Under the pieces are notes generated by a model that saw only the letters and a program-made list of their open reading frames with translations, ran no database searches and was not told the DNA's origin. The position numbers and the translations under genes were made by a program. Below are positions 34,990-43,142 of a stretch of DNA of 64,000 nt, one piece after another. Each line of letters opens with the position of its first letter. The stretch's first letter is position 1. The DNA lies in the NCBI GenBank assembly GCA_016190985.1, contig JACPPI010000011.1:62001-126000 (forward strand). The letters run 5' to 3'. The DNA comes from Opitutia bacterium. GTDB taxonomy: Bacteria; Verrucomicrobiota; Verrucomicrobiia; Opitutales; Opitutaceae.

Positions 34990-36650
34990 CGGCCGCCCCG
35001 CGAGCATCGTTGGATCGCTGGCTGTGGCTCGCCGCCGGCCTGCTCATGCTGGCGGAGTTCCTTCTCTTCGACCGCATGACCTCGCGCCACCACGCCGGCA
35101 TTTACCCGCGCTGGAACGACCAGATCCAGTATCTCCGCGAGGCCTACACCGCCTATGAGCACACCCAAGTCCACGGCCTGCTCGCTGGACTGAAATTCAC
35201 CCTCACGAAAACCGCCCTGCAGGGCACCCTGCACGACACCTGCGCCTTGCTGGTCTTCAAGCTCGTGGGCGCCGCCTCCCGCAGCGCCGCCCTCAGCCTG
35301 AACATGCTCGTCTTTCTCGCCTGGCAGGCGTCGCTGTTGTTCGCGCTTCCACGGCTCACCGGTTCCCGCGCCCTGGGTTGGATGGCCTTCGGTCTGCTGC
35401 CCTGCGTGGCCTGGGCCTGGGCCGGCGAACCCGGCTCCGCCGTGGACTTCCGGCTCGATCACGCCGCGATGTGCCTCATGGGCGTGACCTCCGTGGCCGC
35501 CCTCCTGAGCGATGGTTTTCGCTCGAGAGGCTGGACGATTGCCCTCGGTGTCGCGACCGGCGTGACGCTGCTGGAGAGATTCATCACCGGCGCCTACTTC
35601 GCCTTCATCCTGCCCGCCGGCGCCATCTGGATCCTCTTTGGTGACAGCCGCGGGCCGCGCCTGCGCAATCTCGGACTGGCCGCGCTTGTCGCCGCGACCA
35701 TGGCGCTGCCGGTTTTCTGGCTCAACCGCACGGCCATCTACACCTACTATTGGGTCGGGCACGTCACCGGGGCGGAAAGTGCCGCCCGTCTGCCCGGACT
35801 CGATATCTGGCGTTCGGTGCAGTTTGTCTTTGGCCATCTCGGCCGCATGCACCTGGGCTGGTTCTTTGCCTCGGTCGCGGCGATCCTCTCCCTCCCGTTC
35901 GTGGCGCTCTCCGAGGACCGGCCGCGGCAGCCGTCGAGCCGGACCGAGCGCGACTGGTTGTTCATTGCCCTGGCTTTCATCCTGCTGCCTGCCGCGGTGC
36001 TGTGCGCGCACCCGCAGAAATCCCAGTATGTGCTCGGCGTGCTCGTGCCGGGCGCGGTGCTCCTGGTCCTGCTGGGTTGGTCCTTCCTGTGGCGCCGGTG
36101 TGAAATCCCGAACCGCGCTGCGTGGATCAAAGTCGTGCCCGTCGGGCTGGCCGTGGCCGCGGTCGGCGCGGGCGGCTGGTTTTTCACCACCCGCCAGCTC
36201 CGCTCACCTCATTCTTCGGAATTTCTCATCGATACCCGCACCGTCAACCAGATCGCGGACCGCATCTTTGCCGCCGCGCGGGACCGAGCGGCCGCCAACC
36301 CGGCCATTGCGGTCGACCAGATCGTGGACTATCTCGACGCCCAGATCCTCCAGGTCATCTGCTACGAGCGGCACAAGGTGTGGATCAGCTTTGTGATCCA
36401 ACTGCCGAACAGCATCCTGGAGGACAAGGATGAGGCGATGCTTTACCGAATGAAGCTGTGCGACTTTGTCGTGCTCACCGACGAGATGGCCGGCGATGGG
36501 CACTGGCCTTACGACAAGCAGATGCGCCGCCTATACCCGCAGCTGAAGGAGTGGTGCGAAGGCCATTTGCAGCGCGCCGGCACTTTTGCCCTCTTTGGCC
36601 GCAAACTGTCCCTCTACCAACGGCCCGCTGTGCCTATCACACGCCCATGA
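34986..36650 (+). CDS. Polytopic membrane protein, GT-C-like (unassigned)
   Basis: The 554-residue protein starts within the epimerase stop (ATGA) and its own stop overlaps the next start. After a first helix at about 12-28 there is YPRWNDQIQYLREAY, an acidic loop as in GT39-type proteins. About ten further hydrophobic segments follow to residue 400, and a soluble domain of about 150 residues holds HKVWISFVIQLP and WPYDKQMRRLYPQLKEW. I recognise no defined family. Coupled translation with both an epimerase and a nucleotide-sugar dehydrogenase homologue suggests that all three serve one sugar. Transfer from a polyprenyl carrier in the periplasm is the most natural guess. Confidence 0.5.
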   Translation: MTAAPRASLDRWLWLAAGLLMLAEFLLFDRMTSRHHAGIYPRWNDQIQYLREAYTAYEHTQVHGLLAGLKFTLTKTALQGTLHDTCALLVFKLVGAASRSAALSLNMLVFLAWQASLLFALPRLTGSRALGWMAFGLLPCVAWAWAGEPGSAVDFRLDHAAMCLMGVTSVAALLSDGFRSRGWTIALGVATGVTLLERFITGAYFAFILPAGAIWILFGDSRGPRLRNLGLAALVAATMALPVFWLNRTAIYTYYWVGHVTGAESAARLPGLDIWRSVQFVFGHLGRMHLGWFFASVAAILSLPFVALSEDRPRQPSSRTERDWLFIALAFILLPAAVLCAHPQKSQYVLGVLVPGAVLLVLLGWSFLWRRCEIPNRAAWIKVVPVGLAVAAVGAGGWFFTTRQLRSPHSSEFLIDTRTVNQIADRIFAAARDRAAANPAIAVDQIVDYLDAQILQVICYERHKVWISFVIQLPNSILEDKDEAMLYRMKLCDFVVLTDEMAGDGHWPYDKQMRRLYPQLKEWCEGHLQRAGTFALFGRKLSLYQRPAVPITRP

Positions 36651-37909
36651 AGGTCACCATCCTCGGCCTCTGGCACCTTGGCAGCGTCACCGCCGCCTGC
36701 CTGGCGCGGCACCATCGCGTCACCGGCCTTGACCTTGACGAAACCGTGGTCGCCGGCCTGCGGGGCGGGCGCGCTCCGTTGCACGAGCCGGGCCTCGATA
36801 CCCTGATCGCCACCGGCCTCGCCCACGGCCGGCTTGATTTCACCACCGACGTCACCGCCGCCGCAGCCGCCGACCTGGTCTGGGTTTGTTACGATACGCC
36901 TGTGGATGCCGACGACCGCTCCGACCTCGGCTGGGTGCACACCCGTCTCGCTCGTGTCCTGCCGATCCTCCGACCGGGCGCCGTCGTGTTAATTTCCTCC
37001 CAGCTGCCCGTGGGCACCTGCGCGCGACTGGCGAAGCTGCATCCGGCACTGCGCTTTGCCTGCTCGCCCGAGAATCTTCGGCTTGGCAAGGCTATCGAGG
37101 CCTTCGAGAAACCGGCCCGCATCATTGTGGGCGCGCCGGCTGCGGCTCGCGCCACGTTGGAACAGCTCCTCACACCGCTCGGCGCCCCGCTGGTGTGGAT
37201 GCGCCCCGAGTCCGCCGAGATGGTGAAGCATGCCCTGAACTCCTTTCTCGCCCTCTCCGTCGCCTACATCAACGAGGTCGCCGCGCTGGCCGAGGCGGTC
37301 GGCGCCGATGCCCAGGAAGTCGCCGCCGGCCTGAAGAGCGATCCCCGCATCGGCCCGCGCGCCTATCTCGCGCCCGGCGGCCCGTTCGCCGGCGGCACGC
37401 TGGCCCGCGATGTCGTGACGCTGACAAAACTCGGCGCGGACCGAGCCATCCCACTCGCGCTTATCCCCGCCATCAAGGAAAGCAACGACCGGCACCGCGG
37501 CTGGGCCTTCCGCAAGCTGCAGTCCGCGCTCGCCGGCGTGCCCTCGCCGCTCGTCGCCGTGCTCGGCCTGGCCTACACGCCCGACACCAGCACGCTCCGC
37601 CGCAGCGCGGCCGTCGCGCTCTGCCGCGATTTGCTCCGGGTGAACATCGGGGTTCGCGCCTTCGACCCGCTCATCCGCGCCGCCGACGCCGAACATCAGG
37701 ATCTGCCTCTCGCCACCTCGGCGGCCGAGGCGCTCCGCGGCGCCCACGCGGTCGTCATCTGCACCGAGTGGCCCGGACTCCGCGATCTTCCCTGGCCCGC
37801 CCTGCTCGCGACCATGGCCCGGCCCGTGGTGATCGACGCCAACCGCCTCGTTGAAAAAGCGGTCGCTCCCGTCACCGGCGTTGTCTATCTCTCTGTCGGA
37901 CGCCCATGA
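36647..37909 (+). CDS. Nucleotide-sugar dehydrogenase homologue lacking the catalytic cysteine
   Basis: The 420-residue protein has the full UDP-glucose/GDP-mannose dehydrogenase layout. The NAD domain has ILGLWHLGSV, and SPENLRLGKAI and Lys194 and Asn198 (KHALNSFLA) lie in the centre. The C-terminal domain has VLGLAYTP. The catalytic motif, normally FGGSCFPKD, reads FAGGTLARD at 247-255, so Cys is replaced by Thr251 while the Asp is kept. Without the Cys the usual thiohemiacetal route to a uronic acid is not available. The enzyme may stop at an aldehyde, epimerise, or bind rather than oxidise. Start and stop both overlap neighbours by 4 bases. The first homologue, at 2095, is intact. Confidence 0.8.
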   Translation: MKVTILGLWHLGSVTAACLARHHRVTGLDLDETVVAGLRGGRAPLHEPGLDTLIATGLAHGRLDFTTDVTAAAAADLVWVCYDTPVDADDRSDLGWVHTRLARVLPILRPGAVVLISSQLPVGTCARLAKLHPALRFACSPENLRLGKAIEAFEKPARIIVGAPAAARATLEQLLTPLGAPLVWMRPESAEMVKHALNSFLALSVAYINEVAALAEAVGADAQEVAAGLKSDPRIGPRAYLAPGGPFAGGTLARDVVTLTKLGADRAIPLALIPAIKESNDRHRGWAFRKLQSALAGVPSPLVAVLGLAYTPDTSTLRRSAAVALCRDLLRVNIGVRAFDPLIRAADAEHQDLPLATSAAEALRGAHAVVICTEWPGLRDLPWPALLATMARPVVIDANRLVEKAVAPVTGVVYLSVGRP

Positions 37910-38757
37910 AACTTTCCGGAAAAAACACCCTCATCACCGGCGGCAGCCAGGGCCTGGGCCGCCACATCGTCGAGGCCTTCCTGGCCGAGGGCGCCAATGT
38001 GGTCTTCTGCGCCCGCACCGCGGCGGATGTCGCCCAGACCCAGGCCGCGCTGGTCCCCGGCCTCAAGCCCGGCCAGCAGCTGGCCGGCCTCGCCTGCGAT
38101 GTCTCCGATGCCGCCAGTGTCGCCGCGCTCTTCGCCCGCGCCGCGCAGTTCGGCCCGCTGCACGCCGTCGTCAACAACGCCGGCATCTACGGGCCCATCG
38201 GGCCGACCGAGGACGTCGCGCTCGCGGACTGGACGCAGGCCTGGTCGGTCAACGTCACCGGCACCCTCCTCGTCTGCCAGCACGCCGTGCGCGCCATGAA
38301 GCCGCGCGGTGCCGGCAAGATCATCAACATCTCCGGCGGCGGCGCCACCAACCCGATGCCGCGCTTCGCCGCCTACGCCGCCACCAAGGCCGCCGTCGTC
38401 CGCCTCACCGAGACGCTCGCCGAGGAATACCGCGCCGACCGCATCGACGTGAATGCCGTCGCCCCCGGCGCGCTGCGCACCCGCATGACCGCCCAGGTGC
38501 TCGCCGCCGGCCCGGAAAAGGCCGGCGCGGACTTCTTTGCCAAGAACAAGAAATGGTCCGACGAAGGCGCCGCCGACCCGAAGCTCGCCGCCGCGCTTTG
38601 CGTCTGGCTGGCCAGCGCCGAAAGTGCCGGCCTCACGGGCAAGCTCATCAGCGCGCAGTGGGATCCGTGGAAGGATCAGGCTAAATTCCGCGCCCTCGCG
38701 GCCGGCGATGTCTACACGCTCCGCCGGATCGTGCCCGAGGACCGGCCGAAGAAGTGA
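37906..38757 (+). CDS. Short-chain dehydrogenase/reductase (classical SDR)
   Basis: The protein has 283 residues and starts inside the previous stop. TGGSQGLG at 11-18 binds NAD(P), NNAG is at 90-93, and the catalytic Ser143, Tyr157 and Lys161 (YAATK) are in place. CARTAAD after strand 2 suggests NADP(H), because Arg sits where phosphate binds. It is about 35 residues longer at the C-terminus than the ~250 typical of FabG-like members. The reaction would be reduction of a keto group or oxidation of an alcohol on a sugar. With the Cys-lacking dehydrogenase homologue and the Gfo/Idh/MocA gene it forms a set of three oxidoreductases. The next start overlaps its stop. Confidence 0.85.
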   Translation: MKLSGKNTLITGGSQGLGRHIVEAFLAEGANVVFCARTAADVAQTQAALVPGLKPGQQLAGLACDVSDAASVAALFARAAQFGPLHAVVNNAGIYGPIGPTEDVALADWTQAWSVNVTGTLLVCQHAVRAMKPRGAGKIINISGGGATNPMPRFAAYAATKAAVVRLTETLAEEYRADRIDVNAVAPGALRTRMTAQVLAAGPEKAGADFFAKNKKWSDEGAADPKLAAALCVWLASAESAGLTGKLISAQWDPWKDQAKFRALAAGDVYTLRRIVPEDRPKK

Positions 38758-39767
38758 TGAGCGCCCCGCTCCACTACGCCATCGTCGGCTGCGGCCTGAT
38801 CGGCCGCAAGCGCGCCGCCAGCCTCAAGCCCGGCCGGCTGCGCTACGCGTGCGACCTCGATCCGACCCGCGCCAGCGACCTCGCCCAAACCCGCCCCGGC
38901 GCGACTGCCATCGCCGACTACGCCCAGGCACTGGCTGATCCGGCGGTTGGAGCCGTCATTGTCGCCACCCTCAACGCCGCCCTCGCGCCCATCGCGCTCG
39001 CGGCCGTGCGCGCCGGCAAGCACGTGCTTGTGGAAAAGCCCGGCGCGCTCAACGCCGCCCAGCTCCGCGTGGTGCAGGCCGCCGCGGAAAAGGCCGGCGT
39101 GCAGGCGCGCCTCGGCTACAACCACCGCTTTCATCCGGCCCTGCTCAAGGCGCGCGAGCTCGTCGACTCGGGCGTGCTCGGCCCCCTGATGTTCCTGCGC
39201 GGCCGCTACGGCCACGGCGGCCGCCTCGGCTACGAGAAGGAGTGGCGCGCGGATCCCGCCCTCTCCGGCGGCGGCGAACTCATCGACCAGGGCGTGCACC
39301 TGATCGACCTGGCCGGCTGGTTCCTGGGCGACTTCACCCGGCTCGACGGCCACGCGACGACCTCCTTCTGGAAGATGCCGGTCGACGACAACGCCTTTCT
39401 CTCGCTCCGCACCGCCGGCGGCCAGACCGCGTGGCTGCACGTGAGCTGCACGGAATGGAAGAACCTGTTCTCCCTCGAGCTTTACGGTCGCGACGGCAAG
39501 ATCGCCCTCGACGGCCTCGGCGGCAGCTACGGCCCGGAGAAATGCGCCTATTACAAGATGCTGCCGCAAATGGGTCCGCCTGAGAGCACCGTCTGGGATT
39601 TTCCGGCCGGCGACCAGTCCTGGGCGCTCGAGCTCGACGCCTTCGAGGCGGACATCCGCACCGGCCGCGCCCCCAGTCCCGGCTTGCGCGAGGGCATCCG
39701 CATCCTCGAAATCATCGAATCGATTTATCACACCAGCGGCTTCCCGGTAAGCACAGCCAGTCTCTAG
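38757..39767 (+). CDS. Gfo/Idh/MocA family oxidoreductase
   Basis: I take the ATG at 38757, overlapping the SDR stop by one base (TGATG); a GTG at 38754 is possible. The 336-residue protein has a Rossmann domain with AIVGCGLIGRKRA, then VATLNAALAPIALAAVRAGKHVLVEKP with the EKP signature, in which Lys is catalytic. The C-terminal domain has GGELIDQGVHLIDLAGWFLG, whose His is the conserved base. Members oxidise or reduce sugars, inositols and nucleotide sugars, often at C3, using a tightly bound nicotinamide. Its position suggests it works on the same sugar as the SDR and the dehydrogenase homologue. The gene is followed by 58 non-coding bases. Confidence 0.85.
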   Translation: MSAPLHYAIVGCGLIGRKRAASLKPGRLRYACDLDPTRASDLAQTRPGATAIADYAQALADPAVGAVIVATLNAALAPIALAAVRAGKHVLVEKPGALNAAQLRVVQAAAEKAGVQARLGYNHRFHPALLKARELVDSGVLGPLMFLRGRYGHGGRLGYEKEWRADPALSGGGELIDQGVHLIDLAGWFLGDFTRLDGHATTSFWKMPVDDNAFLSLRTAGGQTAWLHVSCTEWKNLFSLELYGRDGKIALDGLGGSYGPEKCAYYKMLPQMGPPESTVWDFPAGDQSWALELDAFEADIRTGRAPSPGLREGIRILEIIESIYHTSGFPVSTASL

Positions 39768-39825
39768 GCGAAGTTTCCGGCACTCTGGTTCGGGCCCATC
39801 GAAAATCCGCAATCCAAAATCGAAA

Positions 39826-40809
39826 ATGATCATCACCCGCTCCCCTCTGCGCATCTCCCTCGGCGGCGGCGGCACCGACCTGCCCTCCTACTACCGCGAG
39901 CACGGCGGCTTTCTCGTGGCCGGGGCGCTCGACAAATACGTCTACCTCACGCTGCACCGCACCTTCGTGCCCGACCTCATCGTCAAGTATTCCAAGCTCG
40001 AGCGCGTCGCCACCGCCGCGCAGCTGGAGCACCCGATCATCCGCGAGGCTCTCGGCCTGCTGGGCATGGACGGCCGCTCGCTCGAGCTGACCTCGATGGC
40101 CGACATCCCCGGCGGCACCGGGCTCGGCTCCTCCGGCAGCTTCACCACCGCGCTGCTCAAGGTCCTCCACACCGCCAACAAGCACCTCATCTCCCCGGCC
40201 GAGCTGGCGGAACAGGCCTGCCACATCGAGATCGACCGCCTCGGCGAACCCGTCGGCAAGCAGGACCAGTATATCGCCGCGGTCGGCGGCATCACCGCCT
40301 TCACCTTCCACCAGGACGGCCGCGTCGAATACCGCCCCTGCAAAATCTCCGAGGAGACCCTCTTCAACCTTGAGGACAACCTGCTCCTCTTTTTCACCGG
40401 CTACTCGCGCTCGGCCTCCGCGATCCTCAAGGACCAGAACGACAAGTCGAAGCAGAACAACCAGGCGATGCTCGACAACCTGCATTTCACGAAGGACCTC
40501 GGCCATCAGTCGCTCGCGGCGCTCGAGGGCAGCGACCTGGAGGAGTTCGCCCGGCTGATGGACGTGCACTGGCAGCGCAAGAAGGCCCGCAGCTCCGGCA
40601 TGAGCAACGACCGCATCAACGAGTGGTATGACCACGCCATGGCGCACGGCGCCCTCGGCGGAAAGCTCATCGGCGCCGGCGGCGGCGGCTTCCTCATGTT
40701 CTACGCGGCCGACAAGACGAGGCTCCGCCACGCCATGCGCGAGAAAGGCCTGCAGGAAGTCCGCTTCCGCTTCGATTTCGAGGGCACCAAGGTCGTGACG
40801 CAAAACTGA
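39826..40809 (+). CDS. hddA: GHMP kinase, D-glycero-D-manno-heptose 7-phosphate kinase-like
   Basis: The protein is 327 residues. RSPLRISLGGGGTDLPSYY opens the fold, the ATP-binding GHMP loop is PGGTGLGSSGS at 95-105, and LIGAGGGGFLMFY near the end is GHMP motif 3. This is the HddA-type layout. HddA phosphorylates D-glycero-D-manno-heptose 7-phosphate at C1 with ATP. The following nucleotidyltransferase, SIS isomerase and HAD phosphatase genes are the other three steps of GDP-D-glycero-alpha-D-manno-heptose synthesis, which makes the call strong. A fucokinase-like role is the alternative. A four-helix-bundle gene separates it from the next pathway gene. Confidence 0.85.
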   Translation: MIITRSPLRISLGGGGTDLPSYYREHGGFLVAGALDKYVYLTLHRTFVPDLIVKYSKLERVATAAQLEHPIIREALGLLGMDGRSLELTSMADIPGGTGLGSSGSFTTALLKVLHTANKHLISPAELAEQACHIEIDRLGEPVGKQDQYIAAVGGITAFTFHQDGRVEYRPCKISEETLFNLEDNLLLFFTGYSRSASAILKDQNDKSKQNNQAMLDNLHFTKDLGHQSLAALEGSDLEEFARLMDVHWQRKKARSSGMSNDRINEWYDHAMAHGALGGKLIGAGGGGFLMFYAADKTRLRHAMREKGLQEVRFRFDFEGTKVVTQN

Positions 40810-40843
40810 TTGTCGAAAATCGAAAAGGCGGGGAATCGAGAAA

Positions 40844-41206
40844 ATGGAAAACCGCGCCGGCAAAAACGATCCCGAGGAGCGCACCCTGGCGTTCTCGGTG
40901 GCCGTGGTCCGGTTTGTTTCAGCCCCTGATCGCACTGAGGTCTCCAAGGCCATGGCCCGCCAGCTGCTGCGCTCGGCCACCTCGATCGGAGCGAACTATC
41001 GCGAGGCGAACCGCGCCGAATCACGGGACGATTTCATTCATAAGACTGGCATAGCGCAGAAGGAAGCTGCCGAGGCGGATTACTGGCTGGAAATCTGTCG
41101 CCAGGCCCGGATCGGCGATACAAATCAAGTAACCGCCTTGGCCGATGAAGCCCGCCAGCTGCTCGCGATCTTCACCACCATCAACCGCACGGCCAAGGGC
41201 CGCTGA
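40844..41206 (+). CDS. Four-helix-bundle protein (23S rRNA intervening-sequence protein family)
   Basis: The 120-residue protein is all-helical. Its signature stretches are RQLLRSATSIGANYREA, DFIHKTGIAQKEAAEADYWLEI and EARQLLAIFTTI, matching the four-helix-bundle proteins found in 23S rRNA intervening sequences and scattered widely in other genomic places. It has no known enzymatic role. It sits between the heptose kinase and heptose nucleotidyltransferase genes, with A-rich TCGAAAATCGAAAA sequence just before it and CT-rich sequence just after. That looks like an inserted cassette rather than a pathway gene. Function here is unknown. Confidence 0.85.
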   Translation: MENRAGKNDPEERTLAFSVAVVRFVSAPDRTEVSKAMARQLLRSATSIGANYREANRAESRDDFIHKTGIAQKEAAEADYWLEICRQARIGDTNQVTALADEARQLLAIFTTINRTAKGR

Positions 41207-41240
41207 GAGGTTTCCCGCTTCCCCAATTTTCCGCTTTCCC

Positions 41241-41957
41241 ATGTCTCCCGCTTTTCCTGTCGCCATCCTCGCCGGCGGCCTCGCCACCCGTCTCCGGCCG
41301 GTCACGGAAAAAATCCCCAAGCTCCTCGTCGAGGTCGCGGGCGAGCCGTTTTTTTCCCATCAGCTCCGCCTGCTGAAAAAAGCCGGCCTGACCCGCGTCG
41401 TGCTTTGCGTGGGCCATCTCGGCGAGCAGATCGTCGCGCAGTATGGCGATGGCGCAAAGTGGGGCGTGCACCTCGACTACTCGTTCGACGGCCCCAGGCT
41501 CCTCGGCACCGGCGGCGCGCTCATCCGCGCGCTGCCGCGGCTCGGTGACGTCTTTTATGTCCTCTACGGCGACTCCTACCTGCCCATCGACTACCAGGCC
41601 GTGGGCCGCGCCTTTCTCGCTGCGGGCCGGCTCGGTCTCATGACCGTGTTCGAGAACCGCGAGGCCTACGACTCCAGCAACGTGTGGTTCGAGGACGGCC
41701 GCATCAGGCTCTACTCCAAAAGGGAAAAGCCGCCGCAGATGCGTCACATCGACTACGGCCTGGGCGTCTTTCGCGCCGCCGCCTTCGCGGATTGCCCGCG
41801 CGACGCCGTGGTCGACCTCGCCGGCGTCCAGTCCGACCTCTGCCGCCGCGGCGAGCTGGCCGGCTACGAAATCAAGGAGCGCTTCTATGAGATCGGCTCG
41901 CCCGCCGGCCTGAACGAACTCGACCAACTCCTCCGAAAACGTTCTGCTGGCGTCTGA
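41241..41957 (+). CDS. hddC: Nucleotidyltransferase, heptose 1-phosphate guanylyltransferase-like
   Basis: The ATG at 41241 follows CT-rich spacer and gives 238 residues. The NTP-transferase signature is AILAGGLATRLRPVTEKIPK at about 8-27, followed by GHLGEQI and the metal-binding YGDSYLPIDY; the length fits the short HddC group. HddC joins GTP with D-glycero-alpha-D-manno-heptose 1-phosphate to give the GDP-sugar. Sequence alone could also suit a mannose or glucose 1-phosphate nucleotidyltransferase, but the kinase, isomerase and phosphatase around it favour heptose. It is separated from the kinase only by the four-helix-bundle cassette. Confidence 0.8.
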   Translation: MSPAFPVAILAGGLATRLRPVTEKIPKLLVEVAGEPFFSHQLRLLKKAGLTRVVLCVGHLGEQIVAQYGDGAKWGVHLDYSFDGPRLLGTGGALIRALPRLGDVFYVLYGDSYLPIDYQAVGRAFLAAGRLGLMTVFENREAYDSSNVWFEDGRIRLYSKREKPPQMRHIDYGLGVFRAAAFADCPRDAVVDLAGVQSDLCRRGELAGYEIKERFYEIGSPAGLNELDQLLRKRSAGV

Positions 41958-41963
41958 ATCCAC

Positions 41964-42560
41964 ATGTCCTACTCCGTCCAACACCTCAAGGAGACCGCCG
42001 AGATCGTCTCCAAACTCAACGCCGCCGACTGCGAGAAATGCGTCGCCGAGCTCCGGGCCACGCGCGAGCGCGGCGGCCGGCTCTTCATCCTCGGCGTGGG
42101 CGGCAGCGCGGCCAACGCCTCGCATGCCGTGAACGATTTCCGCAAAATCGCCGGCCTTGAGTGCTACGCCCCGACCGACAACGTCTCCGAGCTCACCGCC
42201 CGCACCAACGACGAGGGCTGGGCCAGCGTGTTCGTCGAGTGGCTGCGCGGCTCGCGGCTCACGGCGAAGGACACCCTGCTCATCCTTTCTGTCGGCGGTG
42301 GCAACTTGGAGAAGAACGTCTCACCCAACCTCGTGCTGGCGCTCCAGTTCGCCAAGCAGGTCGGCGCCCGCGTCCTCGGCATCGTCGGCAAGGACGGCGG
42401 CCACACCGCCAAGGTCGCCGACGCCTGCGTCCTCGTCCCGGTCGTCAACGCGAACAACATCACGCCGCACTCCGAGGCCTTCCAGGCCGTCGTCTGGCAT
42501 CTGTTTGTCTCCCACCCCGACCTCAAGGTGAACCAGACCAAGTGGGAAAGCACGCGCTGA
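41964..42560 (+). CDS. SIS-domain sugar-phosphate isomerase, GmhA-like
   Basis: The 198-residue protein has LFILGVGGSAANASHAVND, the SIS phosphate loop, then LLILSVGGGNLEKNVSP, GIVGKDGGHTAKVAD and HSEAFQAVVWHLF. GmhA converts sedoheptulose 7-phosphate to D-glycero-D-manno-heptose 7-phosphate using a Glu and a His. The His in the last motif is present, but the Glu of the first helix appears replaced (AVND where GmhA has AEEL). This therefore belongs to a variant group, and the reaction is inferred from the operon. It begins 6 bases after the nucleotidyltransferase. In the pathway it would act first. Confidence 0.72.
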   Translation: MSYSVQHLKETAEIVSKLNAADCEKCVAELRATRERGGRLFILGVGGSAANASHAVNDFRKIAGLECYAPTDNVSELTARTNDEGWASVFVEWLRGSRLTAKDTLLILSVGGGNLEKNVSPNLVLALQFAKQVGARVLGIVGKDGGHTAKVADACVLVPVVNANNITPHSEAFQAVVWHLFVSHPDLKVNQTKWESTR

Positions 42561-42573
42561 GCCGCGCCCAATC

Positions 42574-43134
42574 ATGACGAAGCGGCCCGCCGTTTTTCTT
42601 GACCGCGACGGAACGCTGAACGCGCCGGTCGTGCGGGACGGGAAGCCCTGCCCGCCCGCCACCGTCGCCGAGTTCACCCTGCTGCCCGGCGTCGCCGACG
42701 GCTGCCGGCAGCTGCATGCCGCGGGTTACATTTTGGTCGTCGCCACCAACCAGCCCGATGTCGGCCGCGGCACGCAGTCGCCGGCCACGGTCGAGGCCAT
42801 GCACGCGCACCTGTTGAAACTGATCCCCGGGCTCGGCCGCATCGAGGTCTGCATCGCGCCCGGCCAGGGCCGCGCCCACCCGGAGAACCGCCGCCGCAAG
42901 CCCGAGCCCGGCATGCTGCTCGACGCCGCCCATGCCCTCGGGCTCGACCTGGCCCGCAGCTGGATGGTCGGCGACCGCTGGCGCGACGTGGATTGCGGGA
43001 AAAACGCCGGCTGCCGCACCATCTTTGTCGACCGGGGCTACGACGAGCCTTTGCGCTCGAAGCCCGACTTCACCGTCCGCGGTTTCGGCGAGGCCGTGGG
43101 AATTATCCTTGCCCGGTCCGGAGCGGCTTGCTGA
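42574..43134 (+). CDS. HAD-IIIA phosphatase, GmhB-like
   Basis: The 186-residue protein opens with AVFLDRDGTLN, in which Asp10 is the nucleophile and Asp12 the acid/base. VVATNQPDVGRG (motif II), RKPEPGM with the motif III Lys, and MVGDRWRDVDCG (motif IV) follow. This is the order in GmhB, which removes the C7 phosphate from heptose 1,7-bisphosphate before nucleotidyl transfer. GmhB proteins usually carry a Cys/His zinc loop before the RKP motif. Here the loop (CIAPGQGRAHPENRRR) keeps only one Cys and one His, so zinc binding is doubtful. The context, 13 bases after the SIS gene, supports the heptose assignment. Confidence 0.8.
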   Translation: MTKRPAVFLDRDGTLNAPVVRDGKPCPPATVAEFTLLPGVADGCRQLHAAGYILVVATNQPDVGRGTQSPATVEAMHAHLLKLIPGLGRIEVCIAPGQGRAHPENRRRKPEPGMLLDAAHALGLDLARSWMVGDRWRDVDCGKNAGCRTIFVDRGYDEPLRSKPDFTVRGFGEAVGIILARSGAAC

Positions 43135-43142
43135 CTGCTTCC

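Noticed and set aside
38757-39767. Myo-inositol 2-dehydrogenase assignment for the Gfo/Idh/MocA protein.
   Set aside because: The fold motifs are generic to the family and the neighbours are nucleotide-sugar genes, not inositol genes.
39768-39825. The short A-rich direct repeats (AAAATCGAAAAT-like) before the heptose kinase and before the four-helix-bundle gene as target-site duplications.
   Set aside because: The matches are short and not placed symmetrically around the cassette, so a duplication cannot be claimed.
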